Positions 22,384-35,352 of a stretch of DNA of 64,000 nucleotides are shown in pieces. The notes below the pieces were generated by a model, which searched no databases, was not told where the DNA came from, and saw only the letters and a program-made list of their open reading frames with translations. The position numbers were made by a program, and so were the translations under genes. Source of the stretch: Adineta vaga (Eukaryota > Rotifera); the NCBI GenBank assembly GCA_021613535.1, contig CP075496.1, positions 13,764,001 to 13,828,000 on the forward strand, given 5' to 3'. Numbering within the stretch: position 1 is the stretch's first letter; each line of letters starts with the position of its first letter.

Positions 22384-25300
22384 TCAATTTAAACAAGGTT
22401 TATTACTAAATTCAGTAAGAATGATGTTTTGTTGAGTATTAATTGATGATGAAAGAGTACGATTTATTGGAAAACATGTAAGAATTCCATTAGATAAATT
22501 AGTAATTTCAATCCATTGAAAAGATATTTGACCATTTTTTATTAAATATTCATAATAAAATTCGATTTTCTCAATTGAATTCAATTTATTCTTTGTTTGA
22601 ATTTCAAATGTATCAATAGAATTATTTCGTTGAAATGCTGATTTATTATTTATAGTTTGTTCTAATTGAATTCGTTCTGTTTGATGAGTTTTTCCACAGA
22701 GTTTAATTGAAATATTTAGCGAATTATCCTTCGATAAATTCGTTGTATTGGTTTTAATACGTACTGTATACATATCAATATTAGTTGTACTATGTCGTTG
22801 ATCTTCACATGGTATATTTTGATAATTTGTCATAGAAAATCGAACTTTATCAGATACTTCATCTAACCATTGATGAACAGAGAAACATTTGATTTGTTTC
22901 GATACAAGATGTTTTAATTCAACAAAATCACAAAACCATCTAAAACAAACTGACCTTACATTTCGATATGTTAGAATTGAAAATGTTTACCCATCATTTT
23001 GTCCATCGTGATATAAATCAATTCGATCGATATCGGAAATGTTGATGTTTAGTATTGTAATATGAAATTTATCAGTATGATGTTTTTGAAAAGGAATTTT
23101 ATGATTTGATGAATGTTCCAATTGAATTGATTGACCAATTTGTTGATTATTTTTATCATATAAATTTAAATAAACATTTACGTCATGTTTTGATTTACTT
23201 TGTAAAGATTTTTCCGCTGTTTTCGTACGAATTTCATATTTATAATCATTTGATATCGAATTTTCTTGCGCTTTGTCTGACATTGAGTTACGTAATTCTT
23301 GACAAGGAATATCCGATGGTTGATCGAGAATTATTTGAGTTTTATAATCTTGTTCACCTTTATCTAACCAACGTTGAATTGGAAAACAATAGATTTCCTA
23401 AATTCGAAAACTTAGAAATGAAAAAAAGAAGTTAAAACAAACTTGATTTTCATCATCTGTGATTGAAATCCATTCTCCATACCAACCTTGATATTTCTCT
23501 GCATTAATTGATAATTTCACAGCTTTGATTGTTGATAATGATTCGGATAATGTTATTTTAAATTCATCGATATTTCCCGGAGCAAAATGATGACCTTCCA
23601 TATCTTTCTTTTTCAATTGAATTTCTTTGGATTTCTTTTCATTAATATCGATTAATTGCAAATGAAGAGGTGTTGTTGAACCTGCCGATGGATGATTTCC
23701 TGTTTTCGTATGAATTGTATAATTTCGAGAGAATTTCTCGGCTTTTAATTTCTTTGTTGTTGTTGTTAAAGAATAACGATGTGATTTATCTTTACATGAT
23801 AAGTTAATTAATGGATTTTCTAAATGAATATTTGTTTGTTTTAAACCAGAATTTTGATCAAGTGTTGAATTGATTGGAAAACAATAAGAAATATTTGTTT
23901 TATTATCAATTATATTGATATAATCAACATGCCAACCATCATTTTTATTTCCTTTATGCCATAGATCAACTTTACTAATTCCATCAAGAGTTTCTTGAGT
24001 ATCAATTATGAAATGATCTTGAAAGAAAGAATGATATAAATTCATCGTTGGGAGCAATTCTTACCTGTTTGATTTCGTTCGAATTTATTTCGATGTTTGG
24101 TTGAATATTTCAATTGATATGCATCTGATTTTCGATCATTTTTATCATAGATTCTTAGAAATACAGGTGCATCTGTTCCTGCTCCACCTAATCCTAAAAA
24201 TCCTATATGACCTGTTTTAATTTCTACTTGAAATCTTCCTTGATTGATTATTTCATCCGATGAACTATTCTCTTCACTTTTTAATTGATTACACAATCGA
24301 TTATCCTTTTGTTTATTAAATATCAAATGATCATTTTTCACTCCACCATATTTTTCATTTCTAAATTCAAAGACAAAAAACGAACAAATTCATTTGAATA
24401 AATCATTCAACATTTACAAATATTGTTCAATAATAAAACAACTTATTTCATTTGTCTTTTGATCTGTTATTTGAACATATTCAGGATACCAACTAGAATA
24501 TCATATTCAATGAAAGATTGAAATGAAAGATGAACAATTACATACCCACTACCAATTCCTTTTCCATCCGTCCATAATTCAAGTTTATCAATCGTATTCA
24601 ATTCTTGTTTTGATCTCACATGAAAATCATCTAAGAAGATCGAATAAAACACAAAATTTTTCTTTAACTTTTTACTAATGATAGACCTAATTTTCCACGA
24701 GCAAATTTATTCTTCTGATCCATTGAATCTTTCAATTCGATGGGTTCTGATATTTTGCCATTGATATCATGAATTTGAATGAATACATTAGCATCCGTAC
24801 CCGTTGGTGCTAATCCTAATAAACCTTTCTTTGCTGTTTTTATTTGAACATGAAATAAAGATTTATATTCTTCATTAAAATCTTCTTGATTTAATTTATG
24901 AGTTGGTATTGTTGTTAGAAGATTTCGGAGTTTCATTGTGTCAGGTAATTGTTCACAAGGAATGTTTGTTGAATTAGATTTTAAATAAATTTCTGTTTTA
25001 CCATCCAATTCACCTTTATCCAACCAACGTTGTAAAGAAAAACAAAAGATTTCTTTGGTATCATTATCACTAATGGATATCCATTCACCATACCTAAAAT
25101 CACATGAAATTTCTTTGTATTAAAGCGTTTTTTGAAACGAACCATCCTTGATATTTATCAGCTGTATGAGAGATTTCAATAGCAGTAAGTTTATTCAATA
25201 GTTTTTCGGATGTAATGTGAAATTCATCGATAGATCCTGCTTGAAAATGATGACCTTCTTTAGCTTTTTGTCTTAAACGAATTTTTTCCGATTTTTGAGA

Positions 25301-28300
25301 TTTATCATCGAATAAACGAAGATAAATCGGCGTTGTTGAACCAGCTTCAACTTGTGAACCTAATAAATCATCGAATTCACTCATATTTTATTCAATTGAA
25401 CTTTCTGACCTGTTTTAGTTCGTACAGTAAAATTACGTTTCTGTTTTTCATTCTTCATTTTGAATTCTTCACATGATATATCTAATAAATAATTATCTAA
25501 GATCAAATGTTCCGAATGATTAAGCCATTTGTCAATAGGAAAACAATAACTATGTCCTTTTGTATTATCAAGTATATTAATATATTCAACATTCCATCCA
25601 TGTCCAAGACTGGTTCCATTCTGGTATAATTCAATTTTAGAAATACTTTCAAGTGATTTTGTAGTACCGATATCAAATGAATCTATAATTGAATTCGTCT
25701 TTTTTTCAATAATTCAGAGTTTTAGTTTACCTGTTTTCCCTTTTTCGAAAGGATTCGAATGTTTTGTTGAACGACGTAATGATATTGGTTCAGATATTTC
25801 ACCGAGTTTATCATAAATACGTAGATAAACATCAGCATCCGTTCCTGTCGATGAAAGACCTAGAAATCCTTTACGACCTAGAAGAAGACGCTTTCAACAA
25901 TCTTTCCAGTTTCTTCATGCCTGTTTTTGTATCGATATGATACGTTCTTTTATATTGACTTGTCAACACTGACTCATTCAACGATGTATTTATCGATTGT
26001 ACCGCTTGCATTTGACGTGTTTCATTTGTATCATTATCATTCTTTTCAATATATTGTTCACGACATGAAATATCGTTAGTTTCTTTGTCTAATAAAATAT
26101 GATTATCTGTCACACCACCATTTCTTTTATTTAGGAAGTTTCCAATTGAAAAACAGACTTCTTCATTGGTTTTATTATCTTTAATCATTATATAATCAGC
26201 AAACCATCCCTGTCCTTGATGTTTTCCATCGATCCAAACTTCTAATTGTTTAATACCATTCAATAATTTTGTTGAACCTATTCATCGAATCGATACAAAG
26301 AAATTCGTCTAGGAGAAAACGAATGTACCAATATCAAATTCATCGATTTGATTACGTCCAAACTGTTTTCGATGATCAGTCGAACTTTTCAATTGAATCA
26401 CTTCAGATTTCTCTCCATTATTATCAAGTATTTGAATATATACATTGGGATGTGAACCTAGAAAAGAAAGTTTAGTTACAAGAATTGTTCATTATGAAAA
26501 GAATTACCCATTGGAAATGAAGTGAGAAAACTTTGTTTTCCAGTTTTCGTTTCTACATCTATAAGAAGAAAAACATCGAGAAATCCTTCAATCATCTGGA
26601 TTATTTACGATAAGTATTTTCAAAGGGAATTGAAGAGAGTTTCGACGATACTTCGATAGGTATGATTCACTTTTATTTCGTTCTTGAACAAGTGGAATCG
26701 CACGCTGATTTGTTTCAATCATTGAATTCGATAATAAATTACACGAAATATCGGATATTGTAGTGAAATATACATCGGTTTGTTTATCATTTTCTCCTTT
26801 GTCTAACCAACGTTGAATTGGAAAACAAAACTTTTTTTGATTATCTTCATCGATAATTTCAATCCATTCCGCATACCATCCTTGATATTTTTCAGCATTA
26901 TGTTTAACACGAATACCTACGAGTTGGTTGGAAAGTGGTTGAAATGATGTTACTTTGAATTCATCAATTGATCCAGGTTCGAAATTATGTTTATCATGAT
27001 CATGATGTTTTAAACGAATGTCTTCTGAACTTTGTTCTTGATTATCAAATAATTGAATATGAATTGGTGTTGTTGAACCAGCTTCAACTTGATTACCTAA
27101 ACGAATCCTTATAGAAAATGATGCAACGATTCATCAATATACCAGTTTTAGTTCGTATTATAAAATTTCGTTCGATGTTTTCATTTGATAGAGAATTAGT
27201 TACTTTAGTTAATGTTGTATGGAATGGTTTTATTTCATTGGAACATGGAACATTCACTGATGGATATTCAAGTAGAATATGTGTTGTTTTCAAACCAGAA
27301 TTATCATCAAGTATTCCATCAATATAGAAACAATAGGAATCTTTTGTTTTATTATCAATTACTCGAATATAATCAACACGCCATCCATCATGATGATCAT
27401 CTTCACACCATAATTCAAGTTTTTTTACTCCTTCAAGTTTTTCACGAGTACCTACATCGAATTGATCTGAAATAATCAGAAAACAAGCAGTAGAAATAGA
27501 TCATTTAATCTTCATTTACCAAGTTGATTTCTTTCAAATTTTGTTTTATGAATTAATGAATGTTTCAATTGTATTGGTTCAGATATTTGATCATTATTAT
27601 CATGAATGCGAATAAATACAGTTGAATTTGAACCAGCACCATTCAATCCAAACAGACCTGAATGACCTAAAGAAATCAACAAGTCATTGAATATTCAATT
27701 ATGTTCATCTTCTTACCTGTTTTTGTTTCAATACGATATGTTTGTTTAAAAATCGATGATAGATTCTTTATTGGATTAGTTTCATCTATTGTCAATTCAT
27801 CTCCATCAAATTGATGTTCTCGACATGGTCGATTTTCGACTGTTTGTTTATGTAAAATCAAATGTTTCTCTTCTATACCACCATTTTCTTTATTTAAATA
27901 TTCTCCAATAAAAAAACAAGCTTCTTCATTTGTTTTATTATCTGTTATCGAAATATAATCGACAAACCATCCATGACCAATTCCACTCTTATCATGCCAT
28001 ATTTCAAGTTTATTAATACCATTTAAAGATTGAATAGAACCTAAATCATTGAGAATCGATCAGCTGATTCAAAAGAGATTCATTTACCAATATCAAATTC
28101 ATCAATTTGTCCACGTTCGAATTTATTTTTATGATTAATTGATTTATCAAGTTCAATTGCTTCTGATATCTGTTCATTTTGATCATGAATTCGTATATAT
28201 ACCTTGGCATTCGTACCTATATGAATCATTACTTACGAAGAGAATTCAATGACATTACCTGTTGGTGATAATCCAAGAAAACCTCGTTTTCCAGTTTTAA

Positions 28301-30799
28301 TTTCTACATGATACGTTTGTTTCAATTGTAATGATTTTTTCTCATTGGAAATTTTCGAACAAGGTTCATTGATTGTGAACTCTGTAAGAATCATCTGTCT
28401 TGTTTTCCCATTAAGATTTGAATCAAACGATTTATTCTTGAAAAATGTTTGATGAGAATAAATCGATAGATTGATCTAAACTTACAACAGGAAAACACAT
28501 AGTACGATGAGAATCAAGATCTTCTATTTGTATCCATTCAACAATCCATTGTTGGTGTTTTTCACCTGTATACCATAGGTGAATTTTTTGTATATCTGAT
28601 AAATTGCTTCTTGTTCCTGTATGAAATTCATCGATTGCATGTTTTCCAAATGGAATTTTGTTTGTCACAGTTTGATCAAGTAGAATATCTTCGGATGGTT
28701 GATTTTGTTCATCATATAGTCGAGTAAAAACATTTGCATTTGTTCCTTCGACAAACATTTGACTTCCAGTTTTCATTGTGATTAAATATTTTTTGATAAA
28801 ATCTTCTTTTTTAGATGAAAAATAATGTTGTTGTTTACTCATAGATCGATGATCATACAAATCTTGTAATTCATGTTCGATTTTTTCACATGGATAATGC
28901 GAATGAATGGTAAGAGTCGTTTTTGTTGCACCATCAATTGCTTTATGTGATAATAATCGATTAACACCAAAACATTTGATATTTCCTGTTTTCTTATTCT
29001 TAATTTCAATCCTAAAATTTGATAAAATATCAAAAATATTTTCTCTTGAAATTTATTATTTACCATTGACAAAACCAGTTAAAATCTGATTTATCATCAT
29101 GCCATATTTCAATTTTATCAATTGAATCATCCATGAAATGAATTGAACCAATATGAAATTCATCAATTTTTCCTGCTTGAAATGGATTTGTTTGATGTTT
29201 AGAATTACTTAATAACATATCTTCTGTATGTTTAGTTTTTGTATTATAAATTTTCAAATAAATATTTGCATAACTATCAACATTATTCATTGGTTGATGA
29301 ACATTCGTTTTTGTTCGAATTAAATATTCTGTTTTATATTGATCATGTATATGATGTTCACGATATTCATTTTCTTCACATGATTCATCAGTAATAAAAC
29401 CTGTTAACATCACATGAGTTTTCTTATCACCTTCATTTAAATCCAACCAACGATTAATAGGAAAACTAAAAAAATAGATAATCAAATATAATTTTCTATC
29501 TTTTTGTTTTTTTTTTCGAACCATTTTCGTTCTAATGTATTCATATTCATAATTTCAATCCATTTTAAATACAATCCATCATGTTTTTTTCCATTATGAA
29601 AAATTTCAATTCGATCAGGAGATTTTATTAGATTTGATATACCAATTTCAAAAACATCTGTATGACCAGCTTCAAATGGATTATTATGTGTTAAGGAATT
29701 ATCCAATAGAATATCACCAGTGACATTTTCACCTTCATGTAAACGAATATAAACTTTAGCATTAGTTCCACCCATTCCAAGAGAAAAAAGACCTGTATGA
29801 CCAACTTAAAAATACAATGACGAATAATTTTATAGGAAAAAGAAGTTTTGAATTCTCGAACCTCGTGTTCGTACTTTGAATAAAGTTTGATTGATAGTAG
29901 CATGACTTGAAATGATCGATGAAGCTTTTTTCTTTGTTGATATTGGTGTAAAACTTGATGCAATGGAAAATACTTCTTCATTCTTAACAAATGGACTTGT
30001 ATGATCTAAACATCGTCGATTTTCATAATCAGTTAAAATAAGTTTTGTATTTCCATGTAAATATTCTAAATTGAAATAGTTTATTGATAATAAATTGACT
30101 AAATTGTTTACCTTTTATTTGAAAACAATAGATTTGTCCATCATTTCGATCGGTTATCTCTAAAGTTTCACAATGAAATCGTGTTTCTTTATCTCCATCA
30201 TGCCATAATTCAACTTTTTTTAATGTATGAAGTTTATTCTTTATATTCGCTTGAAATTGATCGGTTTGATTTGATCGAAATGGTTGATTATGTAATCGAG
30301 ATTGTTTTAAATGTATCGATTCAGATGATTGATGAAAAATATCAAAGAATTTTATATAAATATTCGCTTTGATTGCGGATTTTAGTCCTAAAAATCCTTG
30401 ATGGCCTGTTTTCGTTCGAATATCGTATTGAAAAATTGATTGTAATTGATTTTGTTCTTCACAAAAAGTATTTCGCTGTACTTCTGTCAATTCTAATGCA
30501 TCACCTGGACTCGAAGGTAGATAATCATTGACTGAAAAACAAAAGATTTGTTTCGTAGTTAAATCAGTTAATTGAATCGATTCTAAAAAGATTCGATCAT
30601 TGCAATGTAATTTTAATCTTTGTATATTTTCATTTAGTTTTTCTTTGATATTAATAAGAAATTCTTCGTTATTTATCGAACTTTTTAAATGAATTTCTTC
30701 ACTTGATTGATGTCGATCATCGAATATACGTAATGAAATGACTTTTTCATTATTGTTCGAAGAAGTTTTTAATCGAATCAAATATTCACGACTTGTCAT
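22384..30799 (-). CDS. LOXHD1: Multi-PLAT protein, LOXHD1-like
   Basis: A long minus-strand gene read from 30799 down to the stop at 22384 with many short introns; several of those between PLATs cut the codon for Gly in the repeated KTG motif. I count about 16 PLAT (lipoxygenase homology) domains. Each has the pattern Y-x-IxTKTG, GFLGL or AGSTTP, xVYIRIxD, SExIxL, FERxxxDEFxIG, xKLEIWHDG, WxxDYIxIxD and CFxxxxxL. The first (about 30799-30510) and last (about 22780-22384) are the most diverged. No signal peptide or membrane segment was seen at the start (MTSREYLIRLKTS). Vertebrate LOXHD1 has 15 PLATs and acts in hair-cell stereocilia. The family likely targets proteins to the membrane or cytoskeleton, but the role here is unknown. 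Domains 6-14 form a threefold repeated block. It is treated as one gene because all the internal joins I checked stay in phase. Confidence 0.8.
23245..24860 (-). repeat. Three-PLAT unit, copy C (domains 12-14)
   Basis: Same architecture again, ending with a SAGSTTP-type domain, NAEKYQGWYGEW and QRWLDKGE. Confidence 0.65.
24860..26560 (-). repeat. Three-PLAT unit, copy B (domains 9-11)
   Basis: Same architecture as copy A, ending with the VEAGSTTP-type domain and QRWLDKGE. It includes the GC-AG intron at 25878-25920. Confidence 0.65.
25878..25920 (-). other. GC-AG intron of 43 bp
   Basis: At the KTG junction between exons, the minus strand reads ACAG then GCATGAAG, and the intron ends TTCTTCTAG. 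Removing 25920-25878 restores KTGRKGFLGL exactly as in sister repeats. No GT donor gives this join. Confidence 0.7.
26560..28330 (-). repeat. Three-PLAT unit, copy A (domains 6-8)
   Basis: The order is a GFLGLSPTGTN-type PLAT, a GLFGLNGAGSN-type PLAT, then a VEAGSTTP-type PLAT with NAEKYQGWY and QRWLDKGE. Copies B and C follow the same order. Confidence 0.65.
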
Positions 30800-31095
30800 C
30801 GAATGTTATATAGAGTTATAGGAAGAGAGAAAAAAAAGAGAAGTTTACGTAGATTTCTTTCCCGCTATGGTTGTTATGTTATCGAATAGATAAATGATTT
30901 GTCATCGTTTATTTTATTTTCAATTTGCTTTGTAATTACATCTTGTGACTCGAAATTTGATAACGACACTGTTTTTTAGATAAGAAAATAGAAATAGAAT
31001 AGCAAGAAAAAGCATTTATAATGTTTTTCAAATCGAAAAAGATCGGTTGAAATATCCATTGATAAGATTTTTAAACTTTTCACTTTCTATTTCAG
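30800..31095. promoter_or_regulatory. Divergent intergenic spacer between the PLAT gene and the secreted-protein gene
   Basis: 296 bp between head-to-head start codons must hold both promoters. It ends with a pyrimidine-rich tract and TTTCAG directly before the ATG at 31096. No TATA box stands out. Confidence 0.4.
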
Positions 31096-32257
31096 ATGAC
31101 ATCGAATTCTCTATTTTATTTCGTTTGTTTTCTATCTTTATTATTTGTCTCTTATGGACAATTTAATCAAGATCATTTAACAAAATTACAAGCATTGAAT
31201 TGTATCGAACCAACAATTACTCTTCATATTTTTTCCGGTACACCAAATCCAACATGGAAGATTGATATCAAACAACTTCTTCATATCAAGAAAACTGCAT
31301 ATGATACATTAGTTAGTTCTAATAATACATTCAGTAAATCAACAACACGAATAATGGGTTATCAAGGATTTACAATTAGTTGTTCTGCTGACCAATATGT
31401 GTTTGTACATGGTTTATCTCCACTTGAACATTTATTATTAATTGGTGGTCGTCGACATCTATCTGCATCGATTACTCATCATGTGAAAAATCATCTCGGA
31501 GAAATTATGTCTGATATAACTGATATCGTACCAGAAAATGCAGAGTGTAGTCATGTTCCAATCAAAGGTCCCGATACAGTTCCTGCATATGATCCAAAAA
31601 CAGATGATAATGGATGTTTTGTTACTAAACAAACAGAAAATAATTGCTATGCTTATGGTAAGACAAATTTGATATAAATAATGAGAATTCTTTACTGAGT
31701 ATTTTATAGGAACTGATATTGTGACAAATACATTTCCACAACCTGGTAAATAGTTTGGTTTTTTTGTTTTGTTAATCATAGAACTTCTTTTTGACTTTAT
31801 ATAGGTCGTGGTAGTGGAAAGAAATGGTCATTTAATACTTGTGCTGATATGGGAAATGCTTCTATACGTGATGGTTTAGTTTATAATGGAACGAAATTAC
31901 CAACAGTTGCACCAGAACAAGGTCATTTTGTTGCATTACTTATCTGGCCTCAAACTAATTTTCATTGGATAAGAATGGTTGGACAAGAATTTCTTATGAA
32001 ATATCATTCATTTTCAAACATATTGTTCTTTTTCTAGGATGCAAATGGATATTGGTCACATAAACCCGGAGGTAAATATACACATAGATACAAATCTTTA
32101 ATTCATTATCATATTTATATGTGTTATAGGTACACCAGTTCGTAATAAAGATAATCGAAATTTACCAATAACTGATCCTTCAAAATCAGATTTTTCACCA
32201 TGGACACAATTTTGTGCATATTACGTTGCACAGCCATCAAAACTTCAAGTTAATTAA
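31096..32257 (+). CDS. Secreted protein with a conserved Cys/His-containing C-terminal domain, unknown family
   Basis: Exons 31096-31657, 31710-31745, 31805-31977, 32038-32071 and 32130-32257 total 933 nt for 310 residues, in phase. A signal peptide (SLFYFVCFLSLLFVSYG) opens the protein. The C-terminal half has a strongly patterned block: ENNCYAYGTDIVTNTFPQPGRG, ADMGNASIRDGL, GHFVALLIWPQTNFHWIRMD, GYWSHKPGGTPVRNKDN and ITDPSKSDFSPWTQFCAYY. The early Cys (NNCYAYG) and later His (NFHWIRMD), plus WSHKPG, resemble the Cys-His arrangement of NlpC/P60- or papain-like cysteine peptidases and amidases. That is inference from pattern only. Similar blocks are, as far as I recall, found in bacterial hypothetical proteins, so lateral origin is possible. 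A poly(A) signal is near 32277. Confidence 0.75.
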
Positions 32258-32472
32258 TTGTCATTTTTCTTACACATAAAATAAACAATCTTTTCTTTTC
32301 CGAATGAGAATAACCTCAATTCAACTTTCAAGTGTGACATTACTGTTTTCTATCTAAATGTAAACGATCGTATGAATAAACAAAGCATAACTGATAATTT
32401 TATTAAATTTCACACGACATGCATTGATAAAATATTCCTTTTCGTTTAATATTCTTTCATCAAAGATGAAAT

Positions 32473-33161
32473 TTATCCTAATCCAGGTCCAATTGCTTGA
32501 TCGTTGCGAAAGAAACCATTATAACGATGTCCATCAGGAAAGATTTCAATACCACGACCGTGTTTCTTTCCCTGACACCACTCACCTTCATATTTGTATC
32601 CATTTGGAAATGTACAAATACCATATCCATGTCGATAATCATTTTGATATTCTCCTTTAATAAAAAAAACGAATTAACATGAATTCAATCTCAATTCGAT
32701 GATAAATTCTTACCAACATATTGTCGACCATCTAACCATGTAAATGTTCCATGTCCATGTCTTTTATTAGCATTAAATTGTCCTTGATATTTCGATCCAT
32801 TCGGCCATGATTCTATTCCCTCTCCATCCATTTGATTTCTATACCATTGTCCAACATAAGTTCGTCCATTTAACCAACGATACATTCCATATCCATGTTT
32901 TTCACCTTCTCTATTTAATTCACCTTCATATGCGATTGATTGTAATTGACCTATACGAATTTTCGTATGAGTTTTCCGTTGTAATGGACTAATGTCTTCT
33001 CCCTTTAATTGAATATATGCATTCGTTTTCTGATCGAAATAAGACAATGGTAGAATTCTTGTTGATCCTGTTCGACGAACAATTTCTTGAACGAATGCTT
33101 CGTATGTAGTTAAACGAATAGTGAATAAACTTGGAGGATCTTCGATACAAATCTGAACCAT
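32473..33161 (-). CDS. MORN-repeat protein
   Basis: Exons 33161-32714 and 32654-32473 total 630 nt for 209 residues. The N-terminal 65 residues are a small globular region (MVQICIEDPPSLFTIRL...LSYFDQKTNAYIQL) that looks like a PB1 or similar ubiquitin-fold module. From about residue 78, five to six MORN repeats follow (YEGELNREGEKHGYGMYRW, YVGQWYRNQMDGEG, YQGQFNANKRHGHGTFTW, YVGEYQNDYRHGYG, YEGEWCQGKKHGRG). The tail is AIGPGLG. MORN repeats mediate membrane or cytoskeletal contacts; the partner here is unknown. It is convergent with the secreted-protein gene 215 bp away. Confidence 0.8.
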
Positions 33162-33564
33162 TCTTATCGTTATTCTCTTCGTTTTATCAGTTTAAAGAAG
33201 AAGAAAAAGAAATGAAATATAAGAAACCACACATACAATTTACGATATCGAGATAAGAAATAGTAAAATAAAGCCATGTCTTTTCTTCGAGTTGAAAAGT
33301 TTTGAATTCAGATTTGTTTTATTTGAATAACTAGTCATATGAAATAACAAATTGAATTGAGAAATAATAATAACAAAAGAGAATCTCTGATTTGTATTAG
33401 AAAAACATAGAATTGAACGAGTATCTGACTGTTCAATTGGAAAGACTTTAATGAAGAAATAGATCTATACAAACTGAAAAAAAAACACACACACATTTAT
33501 ATTTTTATCAGATTAGGAAAATAGAGAAAACAATAGGATTGATTGAATTTGAAAAAGAATATTT

Positions 33565-34622
33565 TTAATGAAAGATTTTTGGAAGATGAGTAAAGCTAAT
33601 CATCTAAATAGAAAAAGTAAAGAAGAAGTAATCAAATTTAGAAGACTTACAGAATTATGATAAATATTATTATTGATTTGAGAAAGAATTGAATTTCCAA
33701 CATTATTACTATTATGCATTGGAAGATGTGTATAAGACTAATGAAATTTTAATCAATGATTATATTAGAAGTCACTGGAACTTACTGGATAATTTGTTGT
33801 TGTTGTTGTTGAAAAATATTGATGCCAAACGGGTTCAGATCCAGATGGATAATAAACAGGATAATGAAAATATGGTTGAGACATAGAATTATAATACTGT
33901 TGAAAAGTTGTTCCATTCGATTGCGATGAGATTGGTAATGATATCATTGAAGGAAATGAATGATATGTTAATGAATTCAAATTATTTGTATGATCTATTT
34001 TATAACAAATGAAACATTTTATCTATGAATTAGAAATAAATACTTGATGCATTGGACATATCGGAATGTGTATCAATACTTGTTGATGATGATAAACATC
34101 GTTCTGTTGAATTGAATTGTTGTTGTTGTTGTTGCTTTTTAATAGCTGGATTAATTGATAGTTTCCTATCCATAAAATAAAGTGGTCCCTTGAAAAACTT
34201 TCATAGATACATTAACCTTATGAAGTAAATTTAATCTTACTCGATATTCAAGCGCATGCACAACGGAACGTTCTTTTACGAATGTAATAAATGCATATCT
34301 ATACAAAATGAAAATTCCAAACAATAATTCAAAAGAATCTAATAAATACCCTTTTGTTATTCCTTTTTCATCTTTAACAATACGAGTTTCACGTACTAAA
34401 CCAAAATTTGAAAAGAATTTTTCTAAATCCATTTCGGTACACTATGAATAAAGTTTGTTTTTATAGTAGAAAAACATCAAAAGGAATGAGATGTAAACAT
34501 ACATTCGGTGGAAAACCAATAACGAAAATTTTATTTCGTAAAATTCGACCTGTTCTAGGAACTTTTTCATCGGTAGATAATTTTGTTTCGAGTAAAAATT
34601 GTAATTTTCGATTATTCGACAT
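33565..34622 (-). CDS. BOULE/DAZ-family RNA-binding protein
   Basis: Seven exons: 34622-34503, 34441-34350, 34298-34241, 34197-34044, 33994-33786, 33737-33651 and 33603-33565. They total 759 nt for 252 residues, phases consistent. The N-terminal half is one RRM with RNP2 IFVIGFPPN and RNP1 KGYAFITF. It is followed by FFKGPLYFMDRKLSINPAIKKQ, the C-terminal extension diagnostic of the DAZ/BOULE group. Then comes a run of six Gln and a Ser/Asn/Tyr/Pro-rich tail (SYHSFP-like, QYYNSMSQPYFHYPVYYP). BOULE proteins promote translation of germline mRNAs and meiotic progression in other animals. The tail has no clear DAZ repeat. It is head-to-head with Kish. Confidence 0.8.
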
Positions 34623-34927
34623 TATTGTACCGTTGAGTAAATCTAACTTTGTTTAACTAAGAATTTTTCCCAAAAAAATTCAAATCAGAACAATTAGGAT
34701 TGGCACTACAAGCGCCTAATTACCTCCTTCATTTTCCGATAGATTTCTCCACAAGAAAATTGTTTTGTTCCAATAAATTTACAAATTTTATTCGAAAACT
34801 TCTTTCTTTAAATCTATAAAGCAAAATTTCGAGAAATGTTATAGATGTCGCTTTAAGTCATCGGAACAATCCAATGGATGAAGTGTAACGTATTCAAAGT
34901 CATTTATTTCCTCAAATTGCTTCAGCA
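34623..34927. promoter_or_regulatory. Bidirectional spacer between BOULE-like and Kish genes
   Basis: 305 bp between divergent start codons. On the plus side an acceptor-like TTGCTTCAG ends at 34925, just before the Kish ATG. No TATA box was noticed. Confidence 0.35.
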
Positions 34928-35255
34928 ATGGTATGTAGCTCTTTATTTCTTAATTCTTTCTTGATTAATTTTCTTCTTCTAGTCGGCTTTATTTAACTTT
35001 CAAAGTTTACTTGTGGTTATTCTTCTTTTAATATGTACATGTACGTATATACATGATTTCTATCCAAAACTATTGAATCGTTATAAAACTGGGTGAGTAA
35101 AAATGATTCATATTTATTGAAAAATATTCATATTTGAATTGTTGTTTAGATTTCGTGGAACATTTTGGAAATTTGCTCGAATTGGTCAAAGAAAAAGTCA
35201 ATATGTATCGATATTTTGTATTGGAATGGCGTTGAGTGTTCTTTTTTGGCAATAG
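34928..35255 (+). CDS. TMEM167: Protein Kish (TMEM167 family)
   Basis: Exons 34928-34930 (only the ATG), 34983-35092 and 35150-35255 total 219 nt for 72 residues, the exact family length. The sequence [57 protein letters not shown] matches TMEM167A/Kish closely. It has two membrane helices. The protein works in the early secretory pathway (Golgi). The first coding exon consists of the start codon alone, as the splice junction directly follows ATG. The next gene, DCAF5, begins only 97 bp after the stop. Confidence 0.92.
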
Positions 35256-35352
35256 ACATTAGACTTTCCTTTTTTTTTTGTTCTGATTTTGTTTAACGAA
35301 AAAGAAAATCTTAACTATGTACGCGATGTTTTAGATTTGAAAAAAGAAAAGT

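Noticed and set aside
23106-23435. Plus-strand frame opposite the PLAT gene
   Set aside because: Antisense shadow; the minus strand has clear PLAT repeats there.
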